A stretch of 8,057 nt of DNA from assembly GCA_015486685.1 (NCBI GenBank), contig WFRC01000311.1, positions 1 to 8,057 of the forward strand, in the 5' to 3' direction. Below are positions 1 through 6,515 of the stretch, piece by piece (position 1 is the stretch's first letter; each line of letters begins with the position of its first letter). The notes under the pieces were generated by a model that saw nothing but the letters and a program-made list of their open reading frames with translations, did no database searches and was not told the DNA's origin. Position numbers and translations under genes: made by a program. Origin of the DNA: Caldifarciminota bacterium. GTDB lineage: Bacteria > Hydrothermota > UBA3072 > WFRC01.

Positions 1-1062
1 CTAACATATACTCTTCCTGACTATTATTATAGGTTGAATGCCTATGATTTCGGTAAACTCACCGCAGGACTTATAATGGATGATAGTGGTAATACCTATA
101 TAGATGGATATTATCTTATGGATAAAGATAGTCTCTGGGGCACTTCATATACAGGATGTGGGCATTTACGTTTTAATAACAAGGAAAAGATCGCTCTGGA
201 TATTGATTTTAATAACGCTGAGTATTTTCTTCCCTGGGCGACAGATACGCAGGGAAATCTATATACCTTTAAGAATCATTTTATTAACACCTCTGCCGAG
301 ATAGCATATGCAATTAATAATAAAGCAATTCTGGGTATAGGAGGGGGAGAACAGAATAATTATATTAACCCATATCATTATTCTTTTATTCATTTAAAAG
401 GGAGTTTTCTTTATTCCACTAAATTTAGTTTGGGCTCAAGGATAGAATATAAATATATGAATTATCCAGAAGACGCTTCTTATAATAGTATCATTATTGC
501 CGGGCTGTATGGATTTCTCCCTGTTTCGGATAATTTAAGGGTTGGCACCAGAATTGATGCGATAAAGCAGGATACCTTACAGTCTTTTAGTGTTAGAATA
601 CGTTTTGAATTTACACCTGCAAAGCAAATAATTATCGGTGGTGAAATAATGGGTGCCAATTTTACAGAGTCTAACTACATAAGGATTTATTTCCCCGCAT
701 ATTCTTATTTTGACCCTGGAAGAACAGGGTTTCTAACATTAGGAATTGCTTATAAAAAAGGACCTATATTTGTCGGAATAGAAGATTACATAAGGAAAGT
801 AAAATATTCTTATTCAGATAGAGAACTAACATATTCTATGAGTAAAATTGGAGTAGAAATACATAAGCAGGGTGCATATATACGGGGTGGAATAAATAGC
901 AGCATAGACAGGGTATTTAATTTTTCTTTTGGAATGGGTTGTAGATACAAAAACATAAGCATAGATTATTTTTATAATCATAAAGAACAAAATCGGATTT
1001 TTTATGAGTATAACTATAACAGAGGAAGTACCAATGGGCTTTCCTTCAGGATAATATTTTGA
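1..1062 (+). CDS. Predicted outer-membrane beta-barrel protein (5' partial)
   Basis: The frame is open from base 1 with no stop, so the gene starts upstream of the window; the TTG at 34 is only the first start-like codon and is not a credible start. The visible 353 residues contain no long hydrophobic helix. They are rich in Tyr, Phe, Asn, Gly and Ser, with many alternating polar/hydrophobic stretches separated by short polar turns, as expected of transmembrane beta strands. The last residues are SFRIIF, and a C-terminal Phe is typical of outer-membrane proteins recognised by the BAM assembly machinery. I do not recognise a specific family. The product would be a barrel, porin-like or structural, in the outer membrane. 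It is followed after 53 bp by another secreted beta-rich protein and then by a lipoprotein on the same strand, so it probably belongs to an envelope operon. Barrel character is inferred from composition and pattern only. Confidence 0.6.
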   Translation, partial: LTYTLPDYYYRLNAYDFGKLTAGLIMDDSGNTYIDGYYLMDKDSLWGTSYTGCGHLRFNNKEKIALDIDFNNAEYFLPWATDTQGNLYTFKNHFINTSAEIAYAINNKAILGIGGGEQNNYINPYHYSFIHLKGSFLYSTKFSLGSRIEYKYMNYPEDASYNSIIIAGLYGFLPVSDNLRVGTRIDAIKQDTLQSFSVRIRFEFTPAKQIIIGGEIMGANFTESNYIRIYFPAYSYFDPGRTGFLTLGIAYKKGPIFVGIEDYIRKVKYSYSDRELTYSMSKIGVEIHKQGAYIRGGINSSIDRVFNFSFGMGCRYKNISIDYFYNHKEQNRIFYEYNYNRGSTNGLSFRIIF

Positions 1063-1105
1063 AGGAGAGAGTGAAGAATTTTATGAAAGAATACGATAAT
1101 AATAT

Positions 1106-1111
1106 AGGAGG
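1106..1111 (+). promoter_or_regulatory. Ribosome-binding site deciding the start at 1116
   Basis: A perfect AGGAGG lies four bases before the ATG at 1116. It favours this start over the in-frame TTG at 1059 and ATG at 1083, neither of which has a comparable site. Confidence 0.8.
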
Positions 1112-1115
1112 TTGT

Positions 1116-1595
1116 ATGAAAAATACATTAAAAGGTGTAATTGCTTTTGTTGTATTGCTGTTTCTCCTATCTCCTGTTTATGGAAAATGTATTGATATTG
1201 GATTCGGTGGAGCAGGGGAATATGCGGTCTGGTCCAGAAAAAATATATTTTCCCTGTATCCCATTGTTTCTTTCCGTTATGGAAAAATTGAGTGGCAAAC
1301 GCGTATAGGTGAAAGTATTATAGAATTCAGCCCCATTTTCGGGATGCCCCGATTAAGGACAGGCTTTACAGGCAACATTGGAAATTCTATATATCTTTCG
1401 GGTGGAATAAATGAGGAAATGATAAATTACTTTGGGGAATGGAAGTATTATCCGCTATTTTCCATCGGCGTTGGTTTTCATAATAAAAATGTCCATTATA
1501 GGCTTAATATAGTAAAATCCTTCGAATTGGAAAATTATCTTGGGTTTGAATGTGAAATCTTATTTTTTCCTTCTAATAAAAAGGAGGGGCGATGA
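1116..1595 (+). CDS. Small secreted beta-rich protein, function unknown
   Basis: The start at 1116 gives 159 residues and is chosen because of a perfect AGGAGG four bases upstream and because it puts a signal peptide at the N-terminus: MKNTLK, a hydrophobic core of about 13 residues, then SPVYG with likely cleavage near residue 23. The mature part of roughly 136 residues is full of short alternating strands rich in Gly, Tyr, Phe and Ile, and has no further membrane helix. It may be a small outer-membrane barrel or a periplasmic beta protein. A longer reading from a TTG at 1059, overlapping the previous stop, would bury the signal peptide behind 19 mostly polar residues and is unlikely. The stop overlaps the next start as ATGA (1592-1595), so it is translationally coupled to the kelch lipoprotein. 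No family is recognised. Confidence 0.7.
   Translation: MKNTLKGVIAFVVLLFLLSPVYGKCIDIGFGGAGEYAVWSRKNIFSLYPIVSFRYGKIEWQTRIGESIIEFSPIFGMPRLRTGFTGNIGNSIYLSGGINEEMINYFGEWKYYPLFSIGVGFHNKNVHYRLNIVKSFELENYLGFECEILFFPSNKKEGR
1581..1589 (+). promoter_or_regulatory. Ribosome-binding site of the kelch lipoprotein gene
   Basis: A strong AAGGAGGGG lies two bases before the ATG at 1592, inside the end of the upstream gene. The core AGGAG is about six bases from the start. Together with the ATGA overlap it supports coupled translation of the two genes. Confidence 0.75.
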
Positions 1596-2545
1596 AAAAA
1601 TATATATATATTGCACTTTTATTTGTTCTTATAGGCTGCACAAATGTAGAAGCACCTTTGAGTTTGCTCCCGTGGGCAACAAAAGAGGATATGCCTACGG
1701 CAAGGGCAGCTTTTGGAACAGGTGTAGTCGATGGGAAAATTTATGCAATAGGGGGAGTAAACATAAGGGACTATCTTGATGTAAACGAGGTATATAACCC
1801 TGCAACAGATGAATGGATTGAAAAGGCACCAATGCTTACGAAAAGGGACGGATTGGGTATAGCAGTGGTCAATGGGAAGATTTACGCTATTGGAGGATAT
1901 GATAGATATGGCTATTCAAATATAACAGAAGTGTATGACCCCGAAACAAATGAGTGGACACGAAAAGCATCTATGCCTACACCACGAGCATATTTTGGAA
2001 TAGGTGCTGTAAATGGAAAAATTTATGTAATGGGAGGAATAAATTCAGGGGGATTTCTTAATGTAAATGAGGAATATAACCCTGCAACAAACACCTGGAG
2101 AAAAATGGCAAGAATGCCAACAGGTAGATTTTACTTTGCTTCCTGTGTAATAAATGATAAAATCTATGCTATTGGGGGACTAAACTGGGATAATGAGCAC
2201 TGGTATCTTTTAGGTAACAATGAAGTTTATAGTCCATCTATAGATGTCTGGACAATAAAATCGCCAATGAATATACCAAGATTTGGATTCTCATTAGGAG
2301 TTATAGATGGGAAAATTTATGCCATTGGTGGAGGAGGATATTTTAGCCTAATTTCAAAAAATGAGGTGTATAACCCATCAAAGAATAATTGGGCATTAAA
2401 AACAAATATGCCCACGGTAAGGGCGTATTTTGGAATAGGTGTGGTAAACAAAAAAATTTATGCCATCGGCGGATACTATATAAATGAAAATACTGTCAAT
2501 TATCTGACAACAAATGAGGAATATAACCCCACAATAGATAGATAA
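1592..2545 (+). CDS. Kelch-repeat beta-propeller lipoprotein
   Basis: The 317-residue product starts with a lipoprotein signal peptide: MKKYIYIAL, a hydrophobic core and lipobox L13-I14-G15-C16. The +2 residue is Thr, so by E. coli rules it would go to the outer membrane. Six kelch blades follow, each with a DGKIYAIGG-like strand and an EVYNP...W strand. The Gly-Gly pairs are at 54, 101, 148, 195, 246 and 293, giving a period of 47 residues except for blade 4, which is 51. Each of the first five blades ends in a Trp (75, 122, 169, 220, 267). The sixth lacks it, but Trp28 with a Lys-x-x-Met-Pro pattern just before blade 1 supplies the missing strand, so the six-blade propeller can close. Kelch propellers usually bind proteins or sugars; galactose oxidase is an enzymatic exception, but the copper ligands and extra domains of that enzyme are not seen here. 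It is the last gene of the plus-strand cluster. The binding partner is unknown. Confidence 0.88.
   Translation: MKKYIYIALLFVLIGCTNVEAPLSLLPWATKEDMPTARAAFGTGVVDGKIYAIGGVNIRDYLDVNEVYNPATDEWIEKAPMLTKRDGLGIAVVNGKIYAIGGYDRYGYSNITEVYDPETNEWTRKASMPTPRAYFGIGAVNGKIYVMGGINSGGFLNVNEEYNPATNTWRKMARMPTGRFYFASCVINDKIYAIGGLNWDNEHWYLLGNNEVYSPSIDVWTIKSPMNIPRFGFSLGVIDGKIYAIGGGGYFSLISKNEVYNPSKNNWALKTNMPTVRAYFGIGVVNKKIYAIGGYYINENTVNYLTTNEEYNPTIDR
1694..2545 (+). repeat. Six degenerate kelch repeats, about 141 bp each
   Basis: The coding sequence repeats with a 141-bp period (153 bp for the fourth unit), matching the six protein blades. Recurrent DNA words include variants of GGGAAAATTTATGCCATTGG and of GAGGTATATAACCC. 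Units 3 and 6 share the string TATTTTGGAATAGGTG. The copies have diverged, mostly at silent or conservative positions, so this is an old expansion under protein-level selection rather than a fresh tandem duplication. Confidence 0.8.
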
Positions 2546-2587
2546 ATTGGTTAATCGTCTTTTTCAGGTTATTGATACTCAAAGGTA

Positions 2588-2626
2588 AAAATGAGTTTTG
2601 TAATTTGAACGACTGACCCCCATTTT
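2588..2626. repeat. 39-bp inverted-repeat-bounded element after the HtrA-like gene
   Basis: This element fills much of the 82-bp convergent gap (2546-2627), which holds no gene. It is bounded by AAAATG (2588-2593) and its reverse complement CATTTT (2621-2626). Its right end, GACTGACCCCCATTTT, matches 14 of 16 bases with 7192-7207. Read on the minus strand it begins one base after the stop codon of the HtrA-like gene. It may be a transcript-end structure or a relic of a small mobile or REP-like element. The stem is A+T-rich with a 27-base loop, so it is not a classical terminator. Confidence 0.45.
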
Positions 2627-2627
2627 G

Positions 2628-3593
2628 TTATTCAGGGGTTATTACCTTCTGGAGAAAATCGGGTATATTGATAATGATCTTTTTGTATTTCTCAGGTATA
2701 GTGCCTATCTTTACCTTTTTTACAATCTTCTTCCCTCCCCTATCAATATAAATCTTCCTGACCTTCCCTGGTGCAGTGTTTTCAATGATTCTTCTCAATT
2801 GTTTCATACTCCTTATATCTCTGTGCCCAACCTTTTTTATTATATCCCCTTTTCCCAAACCTGCATCCTCAGCAGGTGAGCCATCTACCACATCTGTAAC
2901 CTTCACACCTTTGCCTCCAATATCTTCACCTTTTATGCCAAGCCATCCCTTTTCAATGCTGCCCCCTTTTCTTATCTTATTTATCTTCTGAAATAATAGA
3001 TTTATGGGAATAAATACGCTTCCCTCTCCTTCATCATTTACCCAGTGGGTATTAAAAACAACCTTTTTATCAAAAATCTGAATACCATTCCGCATTGTAC
3101 CCAAAAGTACACCTACAAGTTCACCGTTTATATTATAAATACCCGCACCATTGCTGCCCGAATGCATAGGCATAGCGATAATTCCAAGCCCTTCATCCGT
3201 ATAACCCTTAAAAAAACCTATCCCATCTATCCCCATCTTACTGTATCCATTTCCAATGATTAGTATAATATCTCCTTTTTTTATTTCCCCTCTCATTACA
3301 GGCGGTTTTAGAATGTTTTTTTTCACTGTAATAACAGTAAGACCTGTATATTCATCCATTCCTACTACATCCCCTGAAATCTTTTTCCTGTTGTCAAGGG
3401 TAATACCAATTCTTCCTTTACCAATAGGCCCTGATGTAACAATAGTATTTTTGCCAACAACTGTTCCCGTCGCAATTACATTGTTAGAAAAACTATGGAC
3501 AGATACCTCTGCGCCTTTCACCTTGCTATATATGGAATGAATATCTTTCTGAAGTTGAGGTAGAATAGCAGAAATAATAAATAGAATCAGCAT
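2628..3593 (-). CDS. HtrA/DegP-like pseudoprotease with C-terminal PDZ domain
   Basis: The 321-residue product has a short hydrophobic N-terminus (residues 2-12), a trypsin-fold HtrA-like domain (about 28-205) and one PDZ domain (about 214-297, beginning GWLGI with SPAEDAGL and KGDII motifs). The HtrA alignment is clear but all three catalytic positions are changed. The ILTNNHVV region reads IVTSGPIG, putting Pro56 at the His. The DPRTDLAVLKI region reads DEYTGLTVITV, putting Gly84 at the Asp. The GNSGGPL region reads GSNGAGI, putting Asn148 at the Ser. The structural sequence NGELVGV after the active site is kept. It is therefore probably not a protease; the PDZ domain could still bind C-termini of misfolded proteins. 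The gene starts 8 bp after the anti-sigma stop with a weak GGGG ribosome site. The N-terminus lacks the usual positive charge, so export as an anchored or cleaved periplasmic protein is likely but not certain. Confidence 0.85.
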   Translation of the reverse strand: MLILFIISAILPQLQKDIHSIYSKVKGAEVSVHSFSNNVIATGTVVGKNTIVTSGPIGKGRIGITLDNRKKISGDVVGMDEYTGLTVITVKKNILKPPVMRGEIKKGDIILIIGNGYSKMGIDGIGFFKGYTDEGLGIIAMPMHSGSNGAGIYNINGELVGVLLGTMRNGIQIFDKKVVFNTHWVNDEGEGSVFIPINLLFQKINKIRKGGSIEKGWLGIKGEDIGGKGVKVTDVVDGSPAEDAGLGKGDIIKKVGHRDIRSMKQLRRIIENTAPGKVRKIYIDRGGKKIVKKVKIGTIPEKYKKIIINIPDFLQKVITPE

Positions 3594-3601
3594 TTTAACC
3601 C

Positions 3602-4045
3602 CTAAAATGGTCCTTTATCATAATTGGCAGGGATATAGTATATATCTCCCCCCTGTCTCCGAACAGGTTTTACATAATTGTGGTGCTGCCCTTCAATAAT
3701 GTAATAATCCATTTTTGCTTCCTTTACTCTGGAGGTAAAAATAGCCTTAGCACTGAAAAAAGATAAGGCGGCCGCAACAAATAGGGCTAATGCAGCTCCG
3801 AAAACCCTTTTCGGAAATCTAAATGGGGTATTTATAGTTTTATAGATGATACGCTTTCTCAGGTCATCGGGAAGAAAAGTATCAGATACAGATGGAACAT
3901 AAGATAAGATAGCCGTTGTTTTTTCTAATTCTTCCTTACAGGATTCACATACCATTAAATGGTGTTCGATCTCTGTCTTTAATCCTTCGTCAAGTTCATT
4001 ATGTATATATTCATATAGATAAAATTTTACCTCTTTACAGTTCAT
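3602..4045 (-). CDS. Membrane anti-sigma factor with zinc-binding (ZAS/zf-HC2) domain
   Basis: The 147-residue product starts MNCKEV and carries the ZAS zinc motif His29-x3-Cys33-x2-Cys36, with Cys3 as the likely fourth ligand. This is the cytoplasmic domain that in related proteins clamps an ECF sigma factor. A linker (about 45-78) leads to a single transmembrane helix at about 81-99, preceded by the positive stretch PKR. A short tail of about 45 residues lies outside the membrane and ends KGPF. It should hold the neighbouring sigma factor inactive at the inner membrane. Its ATG overlaps the sigma stop as ATGA (4042-4045). Its ribosome-binding site GGAGGG (4049-4054) sits inside a palindrome, suggesting coupled translation. 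The tail is much shorter than that of E. coli RseA. It stops at TAG. Confidence 0.9.
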   Translation of the reverse strand: MNCKEVKFYLYEYIHNELDEGLKTEIEHHLMVCESCKEELEKTTAILSYVPSVSDTFLPDDLRKRIIYKTINTPFRFPKRVFGAALALFVAAALSFFSAKAIFTSRVKEAKMDYYIIEGQHHNYVKPVRRQGGDIYYIPANYDKGPF

Positions 4046-4557
4046 CTTCCCTCCATATATGGAGATAACTCTACCCTCAACTTCTCAACTGCCCTATGTA
4101 ATCTTGATTTTACCGTGCCGATAGGAATACGGAGAATACCTGCAATCTCTTGATAATCAAATCCATTCACCTCTTTCAGGATAAAAACATCCTTATATTT
4201 CGAGGGAAGTTTATCAATTGCCTTCTGTATAGTTATCCTATCTAAAATTCTGTCTGTTGTAGATATTTTTTCATCGGTTTTGCTCTCAATATTCCTATTT
4301 ATGTGGTTATTTTTTCTTATATAGTCAATAGCAAGGTTATGGGCAACCCTGAATAGGAATGCCTTCTTATTTCTTATCCTTGCCATACCGTATTTTAACA
4401 CTTTTACAAATGTATCCTGCACAATATCCTCCGCTATTTCTCTTTTTCTTACCATATTGTAAACATAGGCATAAATCTTTGTAGCATAATTTTTATAAAT
4501 TTCATCAAAGTCTGTATCTTTATTTAAAAGACGATTTTTATTCTGTATCTGTTCCAA
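4042..4557 (-). CDS. ECF-type RNA polymerase sigma factor (sigma-70 family)
   Basis: The 171-residue protein has the two domains of an ECF sigma factor. Region 2 spans about 16-84, with EDIVQDTFVKV (43-53) for core polymerase binding and FLFRVAHNLAIDYIRK (67-82) for -10 recognition. Region 4 spans about 107-165, with KLPSKYKDVFILKEVNGF and the helix-turn-helix YQEIAGILRIPIGTVKSRLHRA (135-156) for -35 recognition. There is no region 1 or 3. The start is a TTG preceded by AGAGAGG about 10 bases upstream; the next in-frame Met (35) would cut into region 2. The first 20 bases overlap the end of the DUF763 gene. It is followed by its probable cognate anti-sigma factor through an ATGA overlap. By analogy with RpoE and AlgU it should direct transcription of envelope-stress genes, but no target promoter is visible here. 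Confidence 0.92.
   Translation of the reverse strand: MEQIQNKNRLLNKDTDFDEIYKNYATKIYAYVYNMVRKREIAEDIVQDTFVKVLKYGMARIRNKKAFLFRVAHNLAIDYIRKNNHINRNIESKTDEKISTTDRILDRITIQKAIDKLPSKYKDVFILKEVNGFDYQEIAGILRIPIGTVKSRLHRAVEKLRVELSPYMEGR
4051..4064 (-). promoter_or_regulatory. Palindrome covering the anti-sigma ribosome-binding site
   Basis: CTCCATATATGGAG is a perfect 14-bp palindrome within the last codons of the sigma gene. In the minus-strand mRNA its 3' arm contains the GGAG of the anti-sigma ribosome-binding site (GGAGGG, 4049-4054). A hairpin of 5-6 bp would hide this site unless a ribosome finishing the sigma gene opened it. The sequence pattern is seen directly; the regulatory role is inferred. 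As double-stranded DNA it could also be a protein-binding site. Confidence 0.5.
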
Positions 4558-5620
4558 TATTTAAAAACCTCTCTAATTTTTTCAAACCATTATATTTAGC
4601 TCTATCACCCATTCTGGCTCTTTCAACAGCATTATATAGATATAAAATGGAATTTTCATAGACATCTTTTTGCACAGGATATGGATAACCATCCTTACCT
4701 CCGTGAGCAAAACTAAATACAGCAGGGTCTTCAAAACTCGGTGCTTCTCCAAATATTACATTAGAAATTAAGGAAAGTGCCCTGACTGTTTTTGCACCAA
4801 TATTTCTTATCCCCAATAGTTTTTCAAAATTTTCCGGCTGGGTTTCATAGGTTTTAAGCAGTGCCTTTTTCAAATTCTTTGGCTTTATGTCAGCAATAAA
4901 CACAGGATGAGCAGCAGGTAAGGTCAATTCTTTAACCTTTTCGAACATCTCTACAACCCTTTTCGGATTTTCCTTTGACAATTCTGTTGAAACCTCCCTT
5001 GCACCAGCACTGTCCTTTGATACAAGATTCAATGTAGGCATCTTTTTCTCGGTAATAATACCTGAATGGGGTTCGTTGACAAAATCCTCAACATCTCTGC
5101 CATACCAATGATACCTTCTTGCCATCCTTGAATTTTCCTCCATTCCCTGCTGGACCACTGCCCAGTGGCCATTCCGGGTAAACACAATCGTATGATGATA
5201 TATCTGAAAACCATCCTGCACAGCAGAAGAATCCACCTTTGCGCTCATTCTACTCGTATAAACCAAATTATCTGCATCACACCCTATTTTACCGCATATA
5301 TCCATAATCTCATAGGGAGTTTGCCTTGCCTTTTTGCCTTTACCCCCACAGATATATATAGGCATATCCCGAGTTCTCGTAACCTCTTTTAGTGCACCCA
5401 TCACTGTGGTAGTCACCCCGCTTGAGTGCCAATCAAATCCCAAAACACAACCAAAAGCCTGAAACCAGAATGGGTCTGAAAGCCTCCGCAAAAAATCATC
5501 AGGAGAATATTCCAGCAAGAAACCTTCAAGTATTGCTCCTGACAGCCTTACCATCTTCTCAAACAACCATCTCGGCGCCCTTCCATAATGCAGTGGTAAT
5601 GTTGCAATACCTGTTTTCAC
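4538..5620 (-). CDS. DUF763 family protein, function unknown
   Basis: The 360-residue product matches my knowledge of the DUF763 family from its first residue: MKTGIATLPLHYGRAPRWLF, then RRLSDPFWFQAFGCVLGFDW (45-64) and HSSGVTTTVMGALKE (65-79). The family occurs mainly in archaea and some thermophilic bacteria and has no established function to my knowledge. Residues 264-290 (LLGIRNIGAKTVRAL and following) resemble a helix-hairpin-helix, a motif often used for non-specific DNA or RNA binding. Conserved-looking His, Asp and Arg residues (His11, Asp63, His65, His142, His143) could form an active site, but this is speculation. The GTG start overlaps the trmB stop as GTGA (5617-5620) and has GGAG eight bases upstream. 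Its 3' end overlaps the sigma gene by 20 bp. Full-length for the family, as far as I can judge. Confidence 0.88.
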   Translation of the reverse strand: MKTGIATLPLHYGRAPRWLFEKMVRLSGAILEGFLLEYSPDDFLRRLSDPFWFQAFGCVLGFDWHSSGVTTTVMGALKEVTRTRDMPIYICGGKGKKARQTPYEIMDICGKIGCDADNLVYTSRMSAKVDSSAVQDGFQIYHHTIVFTRNGHWAVVQQGMEENSRMARRYHWYGRDVEDFVNEPHSGIITEKKMPTLNLVSKDSAGAREVSTELSKENPKRVVEMFEKVKELTLPAAHPVFIADIKPKNLKKALLKTYETQPENFEKLLGIRNIGAKTVRALSLISNVIFGEAPSFEDPAVFSFAHGGKDGYPYPVQKDVYENSILYLYNAVERARMGDRAKYNGLKKLERFLNIGTDTE

Positions 5621-6513
5621 TGGCAGGTCTCCATAAAATTCTTTAAGAGTTCGAATGATTTTGCAGGCAAAAAATCCTGATTATATACAGGGAAAAATCT
5701 ATTACCTTCTTTCCGAAAAATGAGTTTTGTCTTCTGAAAAAGGTGCCAATCCACAAAATAAACCCAGATTTCCTTGTCTTCCGCTGCGGCATTTAGTTTT
5801 CCTGTCCTTAGTATTACATCTCCATCCTTTATTATCTTATCCGACAAGCAACTCAATCTTTTTATCGCTGGTAAACGGAAATATGTTGATATAGTTATCT
5901 GATTATTAATTTTTGGGTGGGAGACTTTTCTTAATCCAATTTCATAAATATCCTTTCCCATATCCCTCCATTTTTCTTCGTAACGGGTAGAGACTCCATC
6001 TGCATTTTTCAATCTATAACCCCCTGAGAATATAGGTGTCAAATAAGGTATTTGTGCTACCTCCTGGATTATATAATCTCTATAACCCGTATCATCCGTT
6101 GTTATATTTACCTCACCCCCATCTTTCAGTCTATTCGCAGCAAGGGTGAAAAATTCTTTGTTCAACAATCTGTTATTTATATGCCTTTTTTTGGGCCAGG
6201 GGTCAGGAAAACGAAGAATTATCCTTTCAAATGCTCTTTCCTGAAACAGTATGTCAAATGCAGTAGATGCCTCAGACTTTATAAGCAAAACATTTTTCAA
6301 ACCTTCATTTTGGACTCTTTTTTCTGCCTTCTTAACAGATGTTGGAGAATACTCTATCCCAACCATACCCCTTTCAGGATGCATCTTTCCTTCCAGCACA
6401 ATGGCTCTACCATCTCCAAACCCAATTTCACAATCAAACCTTTCCTTTTTTAACAATCCTTTTAAGTTAATGGGCAATTTTCCCCTGCTTAAATCCTTTA
6501 ATAAAAAAATCAT
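5617..6513 (-). CDS. trmB: tRNA (guanine-N7-)-methyltransferase TrmB, long C-terminal form
   Basis: TrmB transfers a methyl group from S-adenosylmethionine to N7 of G46 in the tRNA variable loop. Diagnostic motifs are all present: the SAM-binding loop EIGFGDG (29-35), the acidic end of strand 2 at GIEYS (52-56), the signature FPDPWPKKRH (102-111) followed by RLL, TTDD (138-141) and the TRYEEK motif (176-181). The product has 298 residues, against about 200-240 for most bacterial TrmB. The extra C-terminal region of about 100 residues (197-298) and the short N-terminus recall Aquifex aeolicus TrmB, whose extension has been linked to function at high temperature. There is no Shine-Dalgarno sequence; the start lies two bases after the preceding stop, so translation probably depends on reinitiation. 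The downstream DUF763 gene overlaps by four bases. Confidence 0.95.
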   Translation of the reverse strand: MIFLLKDLSRGKLPINLKGLLKKERFDCEIGFGDGRAIVLEGKMHPERGMVGIEYSPTSVKKAEKRVQNEGLKNVLLIKSEASTAFDILFQERAFERIILRFPDPWPKKRHINNRLLNKEFFTLAANRLKDGGEVNITTDDTGYRDYIIQEVAQIPYLTPIFSGGYRLKNADGVSTRYEEKWRDMGKDIYEIGLRKVSHPKINNQITISTYFRLPAIKRLSCLSDKIIKDGDVILRTGKLNAAAEDKEIWVYFVDWHLFQKTKLIFRKEGNRFFPVYNQDFLPAKSFELLKNFMETCQ

Positions 6514-6515
6514 TA

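Noticed and set aside
1059..1115. Longer start (TTG at 1059) for the small secreted protein
   Set aside because: It would add 19 mostly polar residues before a clear signal peptide, while the ATG at 1116 has a perfect AGGAGG.
1599..1611. Short TA run at the start of the kelch gene, as a possible phase-variation tract
   Set aside because: Only about six dinucleotides, and it encodes the ordinary signal-peptide stretch KYIYI; too short to be convincing.
1694..2545. Tandem repeats as a CRISPR-like or satellite array
   Set aside because: The 141-bp periodicity follows the kelch protein blades in frame, and the copies are diverged with no unique spacers.
2546..2627. Classical intrinsic terminator between the convergent genes
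   Set aside because: The GACCCC/GGGGTT pairing at 2615-2640 is short, overlaps the stop codon and lacks a following T-run.
3256..3540. Open reading frame on the plus strand opposite the HtrA-like gene
   Set aside because: It is a shadow of the antisense coding strand, with low-complexity Ile/Pro/Thr/Phe composition, and the minus-strand protein has clear homology.
4589..4594. Perfect TATAAT on the minus strand just upstream of the sigma gene, as a possible internal promoter
   Set aside because: No recognisable -35 at 16-18 bases and no extended -10; A+T-rich coding sequence gives such hexamers by chance. It remains possible but is unsupported.
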